Shown here one piece after another: positions 1-9,852 of a stretch of DNA of 45,659 nucleotides (position 1 is its first letter; the number at the start of each line of letters is the position of its first letter). The stretch lies in the NCBI RefSeq assembly GCF_900162815.1, contig NZ_FUGD01000024.1, positions 1-45,659 of the forward strand, given 5' to 3'. The position numbers were made by a program, and so were the translations under genes. This stretch comes from Psychrobacter pasteurii (GTDB lineage: Bacteria; Pseudomonadota; Gammaproteobacteria; Pseudomonadales; Moraxellaceae). The notes below the pieces were generated by a model that saw only the letters and a list, made by a program, of their open reading frames with translations, searched no databases and had not been told where the DNA came from.

Positions 1-645
1 TTTGTCTCTATTGCAGTTGAAATAGATGCTGTAAACCTTACCAAAAAGAGAGGCAGACACACAGGTAAGCAAACTGGTGTAGACTTAGGTATTACTGACT
101 TAATCACCTTGTCAGACAGTACTAAAGTCAAAGCGCCCAAGCCCCTTAAGACGAAACTCAACAAACTCAAAAGGTTGAGTCGTCAATTAAGCCGTAAACA
201 AAAAGGCAGTAACAATCGTGCTAAAGCGAAAGCCAAGCTATCACGATTGCACCTGCAAATTAGTAATATCCGTAAAGACGCTCTACATAAGCTTACTACT
301 GGCTTGGTGAGTGAGTATGATGTTATTGCAATTGAAAACCTAAACACCAAAGGCATGATGCAAAACCGTAAGCTAAGTCGAGCGATCAGTGACTTAGGTT
401 TTTATGAGTTTAAGCGTCAGCTTGTTTATAAAGCCAATCAATACGGTAAAACCGTCAAAGAGTTAGATAGATGGTTTCCATCCTCTAAGACTTGTTCTAA
501 TTGCGGTCACTTGCTGACCAAAGACGAATTACCCTTATCAGTTAGACGATGGCAGTGTCCGTGTTGTCAGCAGGCAAATGATAGAGATGTCAATGCCAGT
601 ATCAATATACTGCAACATGCAGATAAAGTGTTAACCCATCACTGA
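1..645 (+). CDS. tnpB: TnpB (OrfB) RNA-guided nuclease of an IS200/IS605-family element, 5' end outside window
   Basis: The reading frame is open from base 1, so only the C-terminal 214 residues are present. All three RuvC catalytic motifs are visible: GVDLGI (first Asp) near base 79, IAIENLN (Glu) near 331, and DRDVNAS (last Asp) near 583. Between the last two lies a four-cysteine zinc ribbon, CSNC and CPCC. Known for the family: TnpB is a transposon-encoded nuclease, ancestor of Cas12, guided by an RNA made from the element's right end; it helps keep the element at donor sites. The basic stretch around KLNKLKRLSRQLSRKQKG is typical. The visible part shows no frameshift or lost catalytic residue, so the protein could be active if the missing N-terminus is intact. 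Whether a TnpA partner lies upstream cannot be seen. Confidence 0.93.
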   Translation, partial: FVSIAVEIDAVNLTKKRGRHTGKQTGVDLGITDLITLSDSTKVKAPKPLKTKLNKLKRLSRQLSRKQKGSNNRAKAKAKLSRLHLQISNIRKDALHKLTTGLVSEYDVIAIENLNTKGMMQNRKLSRAISDLGFYEFKRQLVYKANQYGKTVKELDRWFPSSKTCSNCGHLLTKDELPLSVRRWQCPCCQQANDRDVNASINILQHADKVLTHH

Positions 646-653
646 TGGGTTAA
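631..653. repeat. Perfect 23-base palindrome across the tnpB stop codon
   Basis: Arms of 11 bases (631-641 and 643-653) are exactly complementary around one central C, and the tnpB stop codon TGA (643-645) lies in the right arm. An A-run follows on the plus strand, so it does not look like a plus-strand terminator. It may be part of the guide-RNA fold. Confidence 0.75.
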
Positions 654-748
654 AAAAAGCGGTGAGTTCCACCGTGTTAGCCTGTGGAGACGATGTAAGA
701 CCTGAGTGTAATCACAATGGCAGACGTCTATGAAGCAGGAAGAAAACG

Positions 749-772
749 CTAAAACTATGTGAGTAGGTTTAG
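749..772 (+). repeat. Imperfect hairpin, possible right-end recognition structure of the IS200/IS605 element
   Basis: CTAAAAC (749-755) can pair with GGTTTAG (766-772) with one mismatch and a ten-base loop. IS200/IS605 elements lack terminal inverted repeats and carry subterminal imperfect hairpins recognised by TnpA. The assignment rests on position and shape only. Confidence 0.3.
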
Positions 773-848
773 GTAAGTTTTTCGGAACGGCTAGCCAAAT
801 AGCAGATTGCCCCTAAAAAGGCTAAAAATATTGTAAAATAAAATAATA

Positions 849-881
849 ATGGCAGGATGCATTCCTGTCATTTTTGTTTTT
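849..881 (+). terminator. Rho-independent terminator between the IS end and mgtE
   Basis: ATGGCAGGA (849-857) pairs with TCCTGTCAT (863-871), with one G-T pair, around a five-base loop, followed by TTTTGTTTTT. It would stop transcription coming from the transposon before mgtE. Confidence 0.65.
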
Positions 882-943
882 AGGGGTTAATAGCCCTCTT
901 TATTATCTACCTCATCCAACCATCAAGCAATCTAAGGGCGCCT

Positions 944-2335
944 ATGTCTACTCAAACTGAGCATAAAGTCAAACCAGAACCCCTCTCAGAAAGCTATGAT
1001 CGCGCTGAAGACAAGCTTATTTCTCTACAAACGCTAGTAGCAGACAGAGATCTGGCTACGATGGCTGAGTTCTTAAATGAGCAGTCTGAGTATGAAATTG
1101 CTAGCCTATTAGAATCCTTCCCTCACGACTCCCGCCAGCTAATTTGGGAGCAAGTACCTGTCGACTTAAAAGGTCAAGTACTGGCTGAAGTAGTCGATGA
1201 CATTCGCCCTTCCTTGATGGAAAATATGCAAGCAGAAGAGATTGAAACGCTTGCTGAAGACCTAGATGCTCAAGACATTGCTGAGATTCTAGACACCGTT
1301 GATGACAAGGTGCGCTCGGAGGTCATGTCTAACCTTGATGAGGATATTCGTCAGCAGGTCAGCCAACTGAATACTTATGAAGAGTATGAAGTGGGTGACT
1401 ATATGGATCCAGATACCATTCAGATTCAAGGTAATATTACCTTAGAGGAAGTCCAAAACTGGCTGCGTCAAGATGAAGATCTACTAGATGATGAGACTCA
1501 AGAACTTATCGTGGTCGATGCTAGCCATCAGCTACTGGGGCTATTAAGCTTGGTGGATCTGATTAAGTATCCGCAGCAATCTTTGGTTGAGCAGTGGATT
1601 GACCCTGCCATTACCATCAACGATAGAATGGATATCCAAGATGCGGCCGCAGTATTTCGCTCCTCCGATATCCGCTATGCGCCAGTGGTAAATAGCTTTG
1701 GCGAGCTAGTCGGTCAGCTAAACGCCGAGGACATCATGGAAATTATCCAAGATGATGTGGACAGCACCATGAAGCACTTAGCCGGTGTTAGCGATGACGA
1801 AGAGCTGTTTGCGCCTATTTTACGTAGTGCCAAAAGCCGTAGCGTCTGGCTCGGTATCAATCTATTAACCGCCCTACTCGCTGCCTCTGTCATTGGTCAA
1901 TTTGAAGAAGTGCTCGCTCATGTGGTGGCTTTAGCGGTATTAATGCCGGTGGTGGCTAGTATGGGCGGTATCTCTGGTAGTCAAACCCTAACCGTGGTTA
2001 TTCGTGGTTTGGCCATGGGTCAAATCGGGGGTTCCAACCGCTTGTGGCTCATGAATAAAGAGCTGTGGGTTGGTGCCATTAACGGCGTTATTTGGGCAGT
2101 GATTATGGCTGGTATAGCTCAGCTATGGTTCCATGACCCCAAGATTAGCTTGGTCATTGGCTGTGCGATTGCCATTAATATGACCGCCGCTAACGTAGCT
2201 GGTATTGGTATTCCGCTGTTTTTAAAGCGTCTAGATATTGACCCTGCTCTATCCGCTTCCGTTATTCTGACCACAGTCACGGATATTGTCGGCTTTATGT
2301 CCTTCTTAGGTTTGGCCAGTTGGTTAATTCTATAA
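944..2335 (+). CDS. mgtE: Magnesium transporter MgtE
   Basis: A 463-residue protein of the usual MgtE length and layout. An acidic N-domain (about residues 20-150) is followed by a CBS pair (about 150-270), which in the family binds Mg2+ and gates the channel. The membrane domain (about 295-463) has roughly five helices. Conserved membrane motifs are clear: GGISGSQT, NMTAANVAGIGIP and DPALSASVILTTVTD, which line the Mg2+ path in characterised MgtE. It sits in the inner membrane and imports Mg2+ (some members also Co2+). It stands alone between the transposon end and dut. I saw no M-box-like leader upstream, so control is probably through the protein's own cytosolic sensor domains. Confidence 0.95.
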   Translation: MSTQTEHKVKPEPLSESYDRAEDKLISLQTLVADRDLATMAEFLNEQSEYEIASLLESFPHDSRQLIWEQVPVDLKGQVLAEVVDDIRPSLMENMQAEEIETLAEDLDAQDIAEILDTVDDKVRSEVMSNLDEDIRQQVSQLNTYEEYEVGDYMDPDTIQIQGNITLEEVQNWLRQDEDLLDDETQELIVVDASHQLLGLLSLVDLIKYPQQSLVEQWIDPAITINDRMDIQDAAAVFRSSDIRYAPVVNSFGELVGQLNAEDIMEIIQDDVDSTMKHLAGVSDDEELFAPILRSAKSRSVWLGINLLTALLAASVIGQFEEVLAHVVALAVLMPVVASMGGISGSQTLTVVIRGLAMGQIGGSNRLWLMNKELWVGAINGVIWAVIMAGIAQLWFHDPKISLVIGCAIAINMTAANVAGIGIPLFLKRLDIDPALSASVILTTVTDIVGFMSFLGLASWLIL

Positions 2336-2514
2336 CGCTTTATTTAAAGCAGATTGATTTAAAGGTTATTGGCTTAATAGCGATTGATTTTATAAGCAGA
2401 TACATTAGACTGGGCGCACTTTAATCTCGATTTTGACGTTATTTATCTCAATCAACTTTAGTCTAACCCTTTAAACCATTATTAAAACAACGAAACACAA
2501 ACAACGGATAAATT

Positions 2515-2979
2515 ATGAACTCTGTACAAGTTAAAATTTTAAACCCAAAAATTGGTACTGACCCTAACTTCCCTATGCCAACACGGGCTACCGATGGCTC
2601 AGCCGGGATTGATTTGCGTGCTTGCATCGATGAGCCTGTGACTATTAAAGCCGGTGAAACTAAATTAATTGGTACCGGTATGGCCATTTATATTGCTGAC
2701 CCAAACTACGCTGGCATTATCCTGCCACGCTCAGGCTTAGGTCATAAGCATGGCATCGTACTGGGTAACTTGGTTGGCCTAATTGATGCCGACTACCAAG
2801 GTGAGCTGATGGTGAGTGTTTGGAACCGTAGCGACAGCGACTTTGTTTTGAACCCAGCAGAACGCATGGCTCAATACATGGTGGTGCCTGTTGTACGCCC
2901 AACCTTTGAAATCGTTGACGACTTTAATGAGCTCAGCGAACGTGGTGCTGGCGGCTTCGGTCACTCAGGCCGTCAGTAG
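2515..2979 (+). CDS. dut: Deoxyuridine 5'-triphosphate nucleotidohydrolase (dUTPase)
   Basis: A 154-residue trimeric-type dUTPase. It hydrolyses dUTP to dUMP and pyrophosphate, keeping uracil out of DNA and supplying dUMP for dTMP synthesis. The five family motifs can be followed: [10 protein letters not shown] (motif 1), [10 protein letters not shown] (motif 2), [13 protein letters not shown] (motif 3, with the catalytic Asp), ERMAQ (motif 4), and [10 protein letters not shown] at the extreme C-terminus (motif 5, the flexible arm that closes over the nucleotide). Length is typical. It lies upstream of the phosphohexomutase and argB genes, an order also known from Acinetobacter. The ATG start follows an AACGGATAA stretch, a weak ribosome-binding site. 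Confidence 0.97.
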   Translation: MNSVQVKILNPKIGTDPNFPMPTRATDGSAGIDLRACIDEPVTIKAGETKLIGTGMAIYIADPNYAGIILPRSGLGHKHGIVLGNLVGLIDADYQGELMVSVWNRSDSDFVLNPAERMAQYMVVPVVRPTFEIVDDFNELSERGAGGFGHSGRQ

Positions 2980-3101
2980 AGCGCTTAACTTCAGAGTATC
3001 AAGACGGGATTTTTTTAGAAGATAGCATCTGGGCTTAAAAGTGCTATTATTATAGGTTTATAAAGTTATAATGATGGTTTCTTATATTTTGGAGCTTCGC
3101 T

Positions 3102-4787
3102 TTGTCCTTGACTGCCTTTAGCGACCAACGCGCCCTGTTCAAAGCTTATGATATCCGTGGTGAGCGCGCCTTATTCACGGCGCAGTTCACGGCAGCATTA
3201 AGTGATGCGCTTGCTCGTCAATTTGTTCATCATGCTAATGTCAGCCAGGTCGTCATTGGCTTTGATGCCCGTCATTATAGCGAGACGCTTGCTAAGCAGA
3301 TGGCCTCTAGCTTTCAAGCTTATGGCTTTGAGGTTATCTGGTTAGGCTTAGTGACCACACCACTGATGGCGTTTTGGGCCAATCAATATCAAGGCCATGG
3401 GGTTATTGCTACTGCCAGTCACTCTGAGCCGCATATCAACGGCATAAAGTGGCTGATAAATAGTCAGTCTCCAAGCAGTGAGCAGATCCAAGAGGTGTAT
3501 CAGCAGTTGTTTGACTACTCTAGTGATACCGAGAGAATTGCAGACAAGAATAGTGCTAAGGTCAATTCTAAGCCAGGCACTGCGCTGCCTAACCCCACCC
3601 CTCAGCAAACCCTCTTGCCGAAAAAAGATATTTTAAATCTTTATATCAATAAAGCTGTCGAAGCTATTACCCGTATCAATCAATCACGTCTCAAGGCAAC
3701 CCTCCCCGCCTGCCAGCCTAATATCGAGCCTGAAGCCTCTGCTTTTAAGGTGGTCATTGATTGTTTAAATGGCTCTACTGGGCTCTTCGCTGAAGCTTTT
3801 TACACAGCACATCCTTGTTTATGCTCAGAAGTTATTTTGCTGAATGCCAATACTGATGGTAATTTTCCAAAAGGCAATCCCGACCCGATGGAATACAATC
3901 GCCTGCATGAGCTTTCTGCAGCCGTAGTAAATCATAAAGCTGATCTAGGATTAAGCTTCGATGGCGATGGCGACCGATTGATGGTGGTTGATAGTAGCGG
4001 CCAGCCCTTGGTAGCGGATCACTTGTTATACCTTTTATCTCGGGTAGCCATAGAAGATCATTTTAAGTCTACCGCTTGTAACAACTCTGATGCGTGCTCT
4101 CCGACCGTTATCTTCGATGTGAAATGCTCACATCATCTGCCCACTTTGATACAACAAGCTGGAGCTCAGGCCCAAATTAGTAAAACCGGCAGCAGCATCT
4201 TACGCCGCGCCTTACAAGCCAAAAAAGACGGCACAGAGTCTCATATCTTATTTGCCGGCGAGCTTTCAGGGCATTTTATCTTTAACGATGGCTACTTTTT
4301 ATTGCACGACGATGCCATGTATGCCGGGTTGCGCCTGTTAAACTGGCTACACCATCAGCCTAGAACGTTATCTGAAATCATCGATACTTTACCAGAGATG
4401 GTTAGCACCCCAGACGTCTATCTGCCTTTGGCTGACTACTCATATAGTGTGTCACAAGATACGACTCTCTCTGAAGATCAGCAGAGCTCTCAGCCTATAT
4501 TAGATAAGCTGTCTGCTCTGTGTCAAAAGCTTCAGAGCAACATAAAAGATTTGCCCGTCTCATTGCCATCAGATGCTAGACTCACCTGCATTGACGGCTT
4601 ACGTTTGGATTTCACCAACGGATTTGGCATCATTCGCTCCTCAAACACCAGCAACAGTTTGACGGTACGCTTTGCCGGTGACTCCCTATCTGACTTAACT
4701 CAAATACAGGGCTATTTTGTCAGCCTTTGCCAGTCAATCAGTCAAGATTTGGCCAATCAGGTAGCCAATATCCAGGTAAATCAGTAG
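3102..4787 (+). CDS. algC: Phosphomannomutase/phosphoglucomutase (AlgC-type alpha-D-phosphohexomutase), unusually long
   Basis: Interconverts hexose 6- and 1-phosphates (mannose or glucose) for LPS, exopolysaccharide and nucleotide-sugar synthesis. The start is TTG: a GGAG ribosome-binding site at 3091-3094 sits seven bases upstream, and no in-frame ATG precedes it. Visible motifs are the phosphoserine loop ATASHS (Ser106), the Mg2+ site DGDGDR (287-292), the sugar-binding loop GELSGH and the phosphate site RSSNTSNSLTVRF. At 561 residues it is about 90-100 longer than usual AlgC. The extra length lies in two polar, low-complexity insertions, about residues 135-180 and 440-490. The loop after the catalytic serine reads SHSEP rather than the common SHNP. 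Substrate preference cannot be decided from sequence. Confidence 0.9.
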   Translation: MSLTAFSDQRALFKAYDIRGERALFTAQFTAALSDALARQFVHHANVSQVVIGFDARHYSETLAKQMASSFQAYGFEVIWLGLVTTPLMAFWANQYQGHGVIATASHSEPHINGIKWLINSQSPSSEQIQEVYQQLFDYSSDTERIADKNSAKVNSKPGTALPNPTPQQTLLPKKDILNLYINKAVEAITRINQSRLKATLPACQPNIEPEASAFKVVIDCLNGSTGLFAEAFYTAHPCLCSEVILLNANTDGNFPKGNPDPMEYNRLHELSAAVVNHKADLGLSFDGDGDRLMVVDSSGQPLVADHLLYLLSRVAIEDHFKSTACNNSDACSPTVIFDVKCSHHLPTLIQQAGAQAQISKTGSSILRRALQAKKDGTESHILFAGELSGHFIFNDGYFLLHDDAMYAGLRLLNWLHHQPRTLSEIIDTLPEMVSTPDVYLPLADYSYSVSQDTTLSEDQQSSQPILDKLSALCQKLQSNIKDLPVSLPSDARLTCIDGLRLDFTNGFGIIRSSNTSNSLTVRFAGDSLSDLTQIQGYFVSLCQSISQDLANQVANIQVNQ

Positions 4788-4795
4788 AATAATAA

Positions 4796-5767
<972 letters not shown>

Positions 5768-5827
5768 TTAGCCCCTAAACTTAGGGATTGGTTTTTAACA
5801 AAGCATTTAGTAAACCAGTTAAAAAAC

Positions 5828-5865
5828 AAAAGGGCACCCGTAATGGTCGTGCCCTTTTGCTTTTT
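5828..5865. terminator. Bidirectional rho-independent terminator between argB and the ArsC-like gene
   Basis: AAAAGGGCAC (5828-5837) and GTGCCCTTTT (5849-5858) form a perfect ten-base stem with T-rich sequence on both outer sides. Convergent genes flank it, so it can serve both strands. Confidence 0.85.
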
Positions 5866-5903
5866 ACTAAAATTACTATTTTATCAAAGCTTTAACTCAC
5901 AGT

Positions 5904-6272
5904 TTAGGCGGTGAAAGCTTGCTCAAATTCTGACTCATTAAAGCCACAAAGTAGGACTCTACCTCCTTGAGCCTCGCCTTCTACGATAGGACGTTTAATC
6001 ATACTGGTGTTTTCAACCAACACCTCAATCGCTGTGTCAACATTAGCATCGGCCGCTGCTTTTTGCTCATCGGTAAGCTTGCGCCAAGTGGTCCCTCGTT
6101 TATTGAGCACTTTTTCAATGCCTAACTCATCAACCCAGCGCTGCACACTTTGCTTATCGATGCCTTGCTTCTTATAATCATGGAATTGATAGTCAACACC
6201 AAACTCGTCTAACTTGGTGAAGGCTTTTTTCATAGTGCTGCAAGATTTAATACCATAAATGGTTATCGCCAT
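5904..6272 (-). CDS. ArsC/Spx/YffB-family thioredoxin-fold protein
   Basis: A 122-residue protein with the family's opening, ITIYGIKSCSTMKKA, where Cys10 is the conserved N-terminal cysteine of the thioredoxin-like fold. RGTTWRKL and RPIVEG are conserved later, the latter matching the family's phosphate-binding RPI region. The second cysteine of a CxxC pair is replaced by Met, as in YffB and ArsC rather than redox-switching Spx. The family includes glutaredoxin-dependent arsenate reductases and proteins of unknown role such as YffB. No arsenic-resistance genes are nearby, so arsenate reduction should not be assumed. It is a single gene, convergent with argB. Confidence 0.85.
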   Translation of the reverse strand: MAITIYGIKSCSTMKKAFTKLDEFGVDYQFHDYKKQGIDKQSVQRWVDELGIEKVLNKRGTTWRKLTDEQKAAADANVDTAIEVLVENTSMIKRPIVEGEAQGGRVLLCGFNESEFEQAFTA

Positions 6273-6495
6273 GGATATCTCCTAGTGTTTTTATAGCCGT
6301 TATATTGAAAAAAGTTTTGACAAGCTTAATAGTTAGCGCCTTATAAATCCAGTGACCACCAATATCCGGTTAAAATTGGTGCTTACCATCGCAATTTTAG
6401 TCAATTTAAGCTATTCTATCGTATCTGAATTTCCCTATTATTTATTACCCTTTTTTTATTCAAACCTTTAAAAAACATCTAACTTAGAGCCTATT

Positions 6496-9153
6496 ATGAG
6501 CACCACAGCAACTGAACAGACAAATTCAAATCATTATCACCCAAAACAAATCGAAGCTGAACAACAGGCTAAATGGGAAGCGGATAAGCGCTTTGAAGTA
6601 AGCAACGACATCAGCAAAGATGAAAAAACGCGTTATATGCTGTCTATGTTCCCTTATCCAAGTGGCAAGCTGCATATGGGACACGTTCGTAACTACACTA
6701 TTTCAGATGTGCTCAGCCGTTATTATCGTTTAAAAGGTGACCAAGTTTTACAGCCTATGGGTTGGGATGCGTTTGGTATGCCTGCCGAAAACGCGGCCAT
6801 TGCCAACCAAGTTGCTCCTGCAAAATGGACCTTCTCAAACATTGACAATATGCGTACCCAGTTAAAGACTTTGGGTCTATCTATCGACTGGTCACGTGAG
6901 TTTGCTACTTGTACCCCTGAATATTATCGCTGGGAGCAATGGTTCTTCTTACAGCTTTACAAAAAAGGCTTGGTTTATAAAAAACTGGCCACCGTAAACT
7001 GGGACCCAGTAGACAATACAGTATTGGCTAACGAACAAGTCATTGATGGTAAAGGTTGGCGCAGTGGGGCTCCTGTCGAAAAACGCGACATCCCTATGTA
7101 CTACTTCAAAATCACAGATTACGCCGATGAGCTGTTAGATGATTTAGATCAATTAGAAGGACAGTGGCCAAGCGACGTTATCACCATGCAGCGCAACTGG
7201 ATTGGTCGCAGCCCAGGTATGGAAGTTCATTTCCCGTACAAAAACAGCGATGACATCAGCACTTTAGACGTCTTCACTACCCGCCCTGATACCTTAATGG
7301 GCGTGACTTACGTGGCTGTGGCTGCTGAACACCGTTTGGCCAAGTTAGCCGCTGAGCAAAACCCAAAAATCGCTGAATTCTGCGAGCTATGCAAAAAAGG
7401 CTCTGTGGCGGAAGCTGACCTTGCCAAAGCTGAAAAAATTGGTATGGATACAGGCCTAACCGTTACCCATCCATTAACTGGCGAAGAGGTACCAGTTTGG
7501 GTAGCCAACTATGTGTTAATAAGCTACGGCTCTGGTGCTGTGATGGCAGTTCCTGCTCACGATGAGCGTGACTTCGAATTTGCTAGTAAATACAACCTGC
7601 CAATCAAAACAGTCATCGAAACGCCAGAAGGCCATGAAGGCGCTTACACTGAGCGTGGTAAATTAGTTAACTCAGGTGAGTTTGACGGCTTAGACTTTGA
7701 CGGCTCATTTGAAGCCATGTTAGCCAAACTTGAATCTCAAAACCTAGCTTCACGTAAGATTCAATATCGTCTACGCGACTGGGGTGTATCACGCCAGCGT
7801 TATTGGGGCTGCCCAATCCCAATGATTAACTGTGAGTACTGTGGTAACGTTCCTGTTGATGAAGCCGACTTACCTATCAAGCTACCAACAGATGTCGTAC
7901 CTGATGGCCGCGGTAACCCACTGAAGAATATCCCTGATTTTGTAAACACCACTTGTCCTAAATGTGGTGGCCCAGCTGAGCGTGAGACCGATACTTTTGA
8001 TACCTTCATGGAATCAAGCTGGTACTATGCGCGTTTTGCTAGCCCCAATGATGATACTCAAATGGTCGATAAATCAGCTGCCGACACTTGGCTTCCTGTC
8101 GATCAGTATGTGGGCGGTGTTGAGCACGCGGTAATGCACCTATTGTATGCCCGCTTCTATCACAAGCTAATGCGTGATGAAGGCTTGGTATCAGGTGATG
8201 AGCCATTTAAGAACCTACTGACTCAAGGTATGGTATTGGCCGGCACTTTATATCGTAGCAATGAAGACGGCAGTAAAACCTACTACTTCGCCGAAGATGT
8301 AGACATCAATTATGATGACCGTGGTCAGCCTATCAATGCGACGTTAAAAGCAGATGGCCAACCTGTCACTATCGGTAAGATCGAGAAGATGTCGAAGTCG
8401 AAGAACAACGGCGTAGACCCGCAAACCACTATTGATCAGTATGGAGCAGATACGGTTCGTTTGTACACCCTGTTTGCCGCACCTGCTGATCAAACCTTAG
8501 AGTGGTCAGATGACTCACTAAAAGGCCCTTATAACTTCTTGAAAAAAGTGTGGCGTGAAGTACAAACCCACATTGAGTCTTTACAAGAACAAGGGGTTGC
8601 GGTTACTGACTTGCCAGCTATTTCTACCATCGATAGCAGTGAGCTTGACAGCTTAGCGAAAAACTTACGCCGTAAGACTCATGAAGTTATTGCCAAGATT
8701 GATAATGACTTAGGCGATCGTTTATCGCTGAATACACCTGTCTCAAGCTTAATGGAGTTGGCCAACGAGATCGGTACTTTCATTGCCAAAAACAAACAAG
8801 TTAACGTCACAACGTTAGCCGTGCAGCATGAAGCTATCACCACGTTACTGACTATCTTATCGGTTTATGCACCGCACATTGCAGAGCATCTACTTGAAGA
8901 GTTGGATGTAGACACCCTGAACTTAACCTATCCTACTGCAGATGAATCTGCGTTGGTTCAAGACACCATCACTATGGTAGTTCAGGTTAATGGTAAGGTA
9001 CGTGGCAAGATGGAAGTGGCCCCTAATAGCGACCCTGAAGATCTTAAAGCACAGGCCAAACAAATCGAGACTGTCGCTAAGTACCTAACTGGCGAGATTA
9101 AAAAAGAAATCGTTGTGCCTAACAAGCTAGTTAACATTGTAGTGGTAGGATAA
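6496..9153 (+). CDS. leuS: Leucyl-tRNA synthetase
   Basis: An 885-residue class I synthetase that charges tRNA-Leu. The HIGH signature is HMGH (60-63) within [14 protein letters not shown], and the KMSKS loop is exact (residues 631-635). The inserted editing (CP1) domain, which removes mischarged residues, shows [14 protein letters not shown] and [15 protein letters not shown]. Two CxxC pairs (CEYC and CPKC) lie before the [10 protein letters not shown] block. The anticodon-binding and C-terminal domains complete the protein, ending near [11 protein letters not shown]. It begins an operon with lptE and holA, with only three bases between each stop and the next start, an order widespread in gammaproteobacteria. 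Confidence 0.98.
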   Translation: MSTTATEQTNSNHYHPKQIEAEQQAKWEADKRFEVSNDISKDEKTRYMLSMFPYPSGKLHMGHVRNYTISDVLSRYYRLKGDQVLQPMGWDAFGMPAENAAIANQVAPAKWTFSNIDNMRTQLKTLGLSIDWSREFATCTPEYYRWEQWFFLQLYKKGLVYKKLATVNWDPVDNTVLANEQVIDGKGWRSGAPVEKRDIPMYYFKITDYADELLDDLDQLEGQWPSDVITMQRNWIGRSPGMEVHFPYKNSDDISTLDVFTTRPDTLMGVTYVAVAAEHRLAKLAAEQNPKIAEFCELCKKGSVAEADLAKAEKIGMDTGLTVTHPLTGEEVPVWVANYVLISYGSGAVMAVPAHDERDFEFASKYNLPIKTVIETPEGHEGAYTERGKLVNSGEFDGLDFDGSFEAMLAKLESQNLASRKIQYRLRDWGVSRQRYWGCPIPMINCEYCGNVPVDEADLPIKLPTDVVPDGRGNPLKNIPDFVNTTCPKCGGPAERETDTFDTFMESSWYYARFASPNDDTQMVDKSAADTWLPVDQYVGGVEHAVMHLLYARFYHKLMRDEGLVSGDEPFKNLLTQGMVLAGTLYRSNEDGSKTYYFAEDVDINYDDRGQPINATLKADGQPVTIGKIEKMSKSKNNGVDPQTTIDQYGADTVRLYTLFAAPADQTLEWSDDSLKGPYNFLKKVWREVQTHIESLQEQGVAVTDLPAISTIDSSELDSLAKNLRRKTHEVIAKIDNDLGDRLSLNTPVSSLMELANEIGTFIAKNKQVNVTTLAVQHEAITTLLTILSVYAPHIAEHLLEELDVDTLNLTYPTADESALVQDTITMVVQVNGKVRGKMEVAPNSDPEDLKAQAKQIETVAKYLTGEIKKEIVVPNKLVNIVVVG

Positions 9154-9156
9154 ATC

Positions 9157-9849
9157 ATGACTCATCTATCAGCCCAAACTGAGACTCGTTCTGTTGCTAC
9201 AAATAAGCGTGGTGCTCTGTGCACTGCGCTATTAACGGCAGCTCTAGTTGGAGCCCCGCTTATGTTGAGCAGCTGTGGTTTTCATTTGCGTGGCTATGAT
9301 AGTCCTATGACTTATGCAGTACAAAGCACTCGACTGAGTCTTAATGACAATGATCCCACCAGCTTTCGCTTAAAACAGCCGCTCACACAGCGCTTGAATG
9401 CGGTTGGTATCAATGTGGTTGATGACATTGGCCGTCAAATTAATAGCAGTGATAAGCAGTATACTTCTACTATTCGTGTAGAAAATATAAGGCTTAAACG
9501 CTACGAATTGGTCGGTGTCTTGACTGAGGTTCGCTTAGTATTGTCGGCCGATGTGTTTTACGAAACGCTAAATAACACTCAAGGCCAGCCTAATGAGCCT
9601 ATGACGGTAAAAAACCAGGTGCAAGTAGAGCGTACTTATCAGTTTGATGAAGCTTCAGTCAGTACGGACGATAAGCAAGGTAAGCAGATTGAAGAATGGC
9701 TGTATAGAAACTTAGCCCAGCGTATTACCGATCAATACGTTGCACTAAATTTACCTCGCGTTGCGCCAGAAGCTAAGCCTGATGACTCTAAGATTGCCGT
9801 CTTGGTCCCTACCGACTCAGCCTCAGCTGATACAGAGTCTACGCCCTAA
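9157..9849 (+). CDS. lptE: LPS-assembly lipoprotein LptE
   Basis: A 230-residue outer-membrane lipoprotein that plugs the LptD barrel and helps place lipopolysaccharide at the cell surface. A hydrophobic signal (about residues 20-37) ends in the lipobox LSSC, with Cys40 as the lipidated residue. The mature protein opens with GFHLRGYD, the LptE hallmark. The 18-residue charged stretch before the hydrophobic core is longer than usual, so a later start is possible, but the leuS stop three bases upstream favours this ATG. The C-terminal tail is polar and poorly conserved in type. It is co-transcribed with leuS and holA by arrangement. Confidence 0.93.
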   Translation: MTHLSAQTETRSVATNKRGALCTALLTAALVGAPLMLSSCGFHLRGYDSPMTYAVQSTRLSLNDNDPTSFRLKQPLTQRLNAVGINVVDDIGRQINSSDKQYTSTIRVENIRLKRYELVGVLTEVRLVLSADVFYETLNNTQGQPNEPMTVKNQVQVERTYQFDEASVSTDDKQGKQIEEWLYRNLAQRITDQYVALNLPRVAPEAKPDDSKIAVLVPTDSASADTESTP

Positions 9850-9852
9850 GCT

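Larger units (their letters stand above)
600..790 (+). ncRNA. Candidate omega-RNA / right-end region of the TnpB element
   Basis: TnpB elements make their guide RNA from the 3' end of tnpB plus the transposon right end. Here the non-coding stretch after the stop codon is rich in short hairpins: a perfect palindrome at 631-653, CGGTG/CACCG at 660-664 and 670-674, and an imperfect stem at 749-755 and 766-772. It also contains GAAGCAGGAAG (733-743), which resembles text I recall near the right end of many OrfB-type elements. The exact RNA ends and the element boundary cannot be fixed by eye, so the coordinates are approximate. Confidence 0.4.

Noticed and set aside
944-2335. Possible M-box magnesium riboswitch before mgtE
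   Set aside because: The 298 bases upstream are explained by the IS end and a terminator; I saw no M-box-like conserved core.
5904-6272. Calling the ArsC-like gene an arsenate reductase
   Set aside because: The family also holds YffB- and Spx-like proteins, and there are no arsB, arsH or arsR genes nearby.
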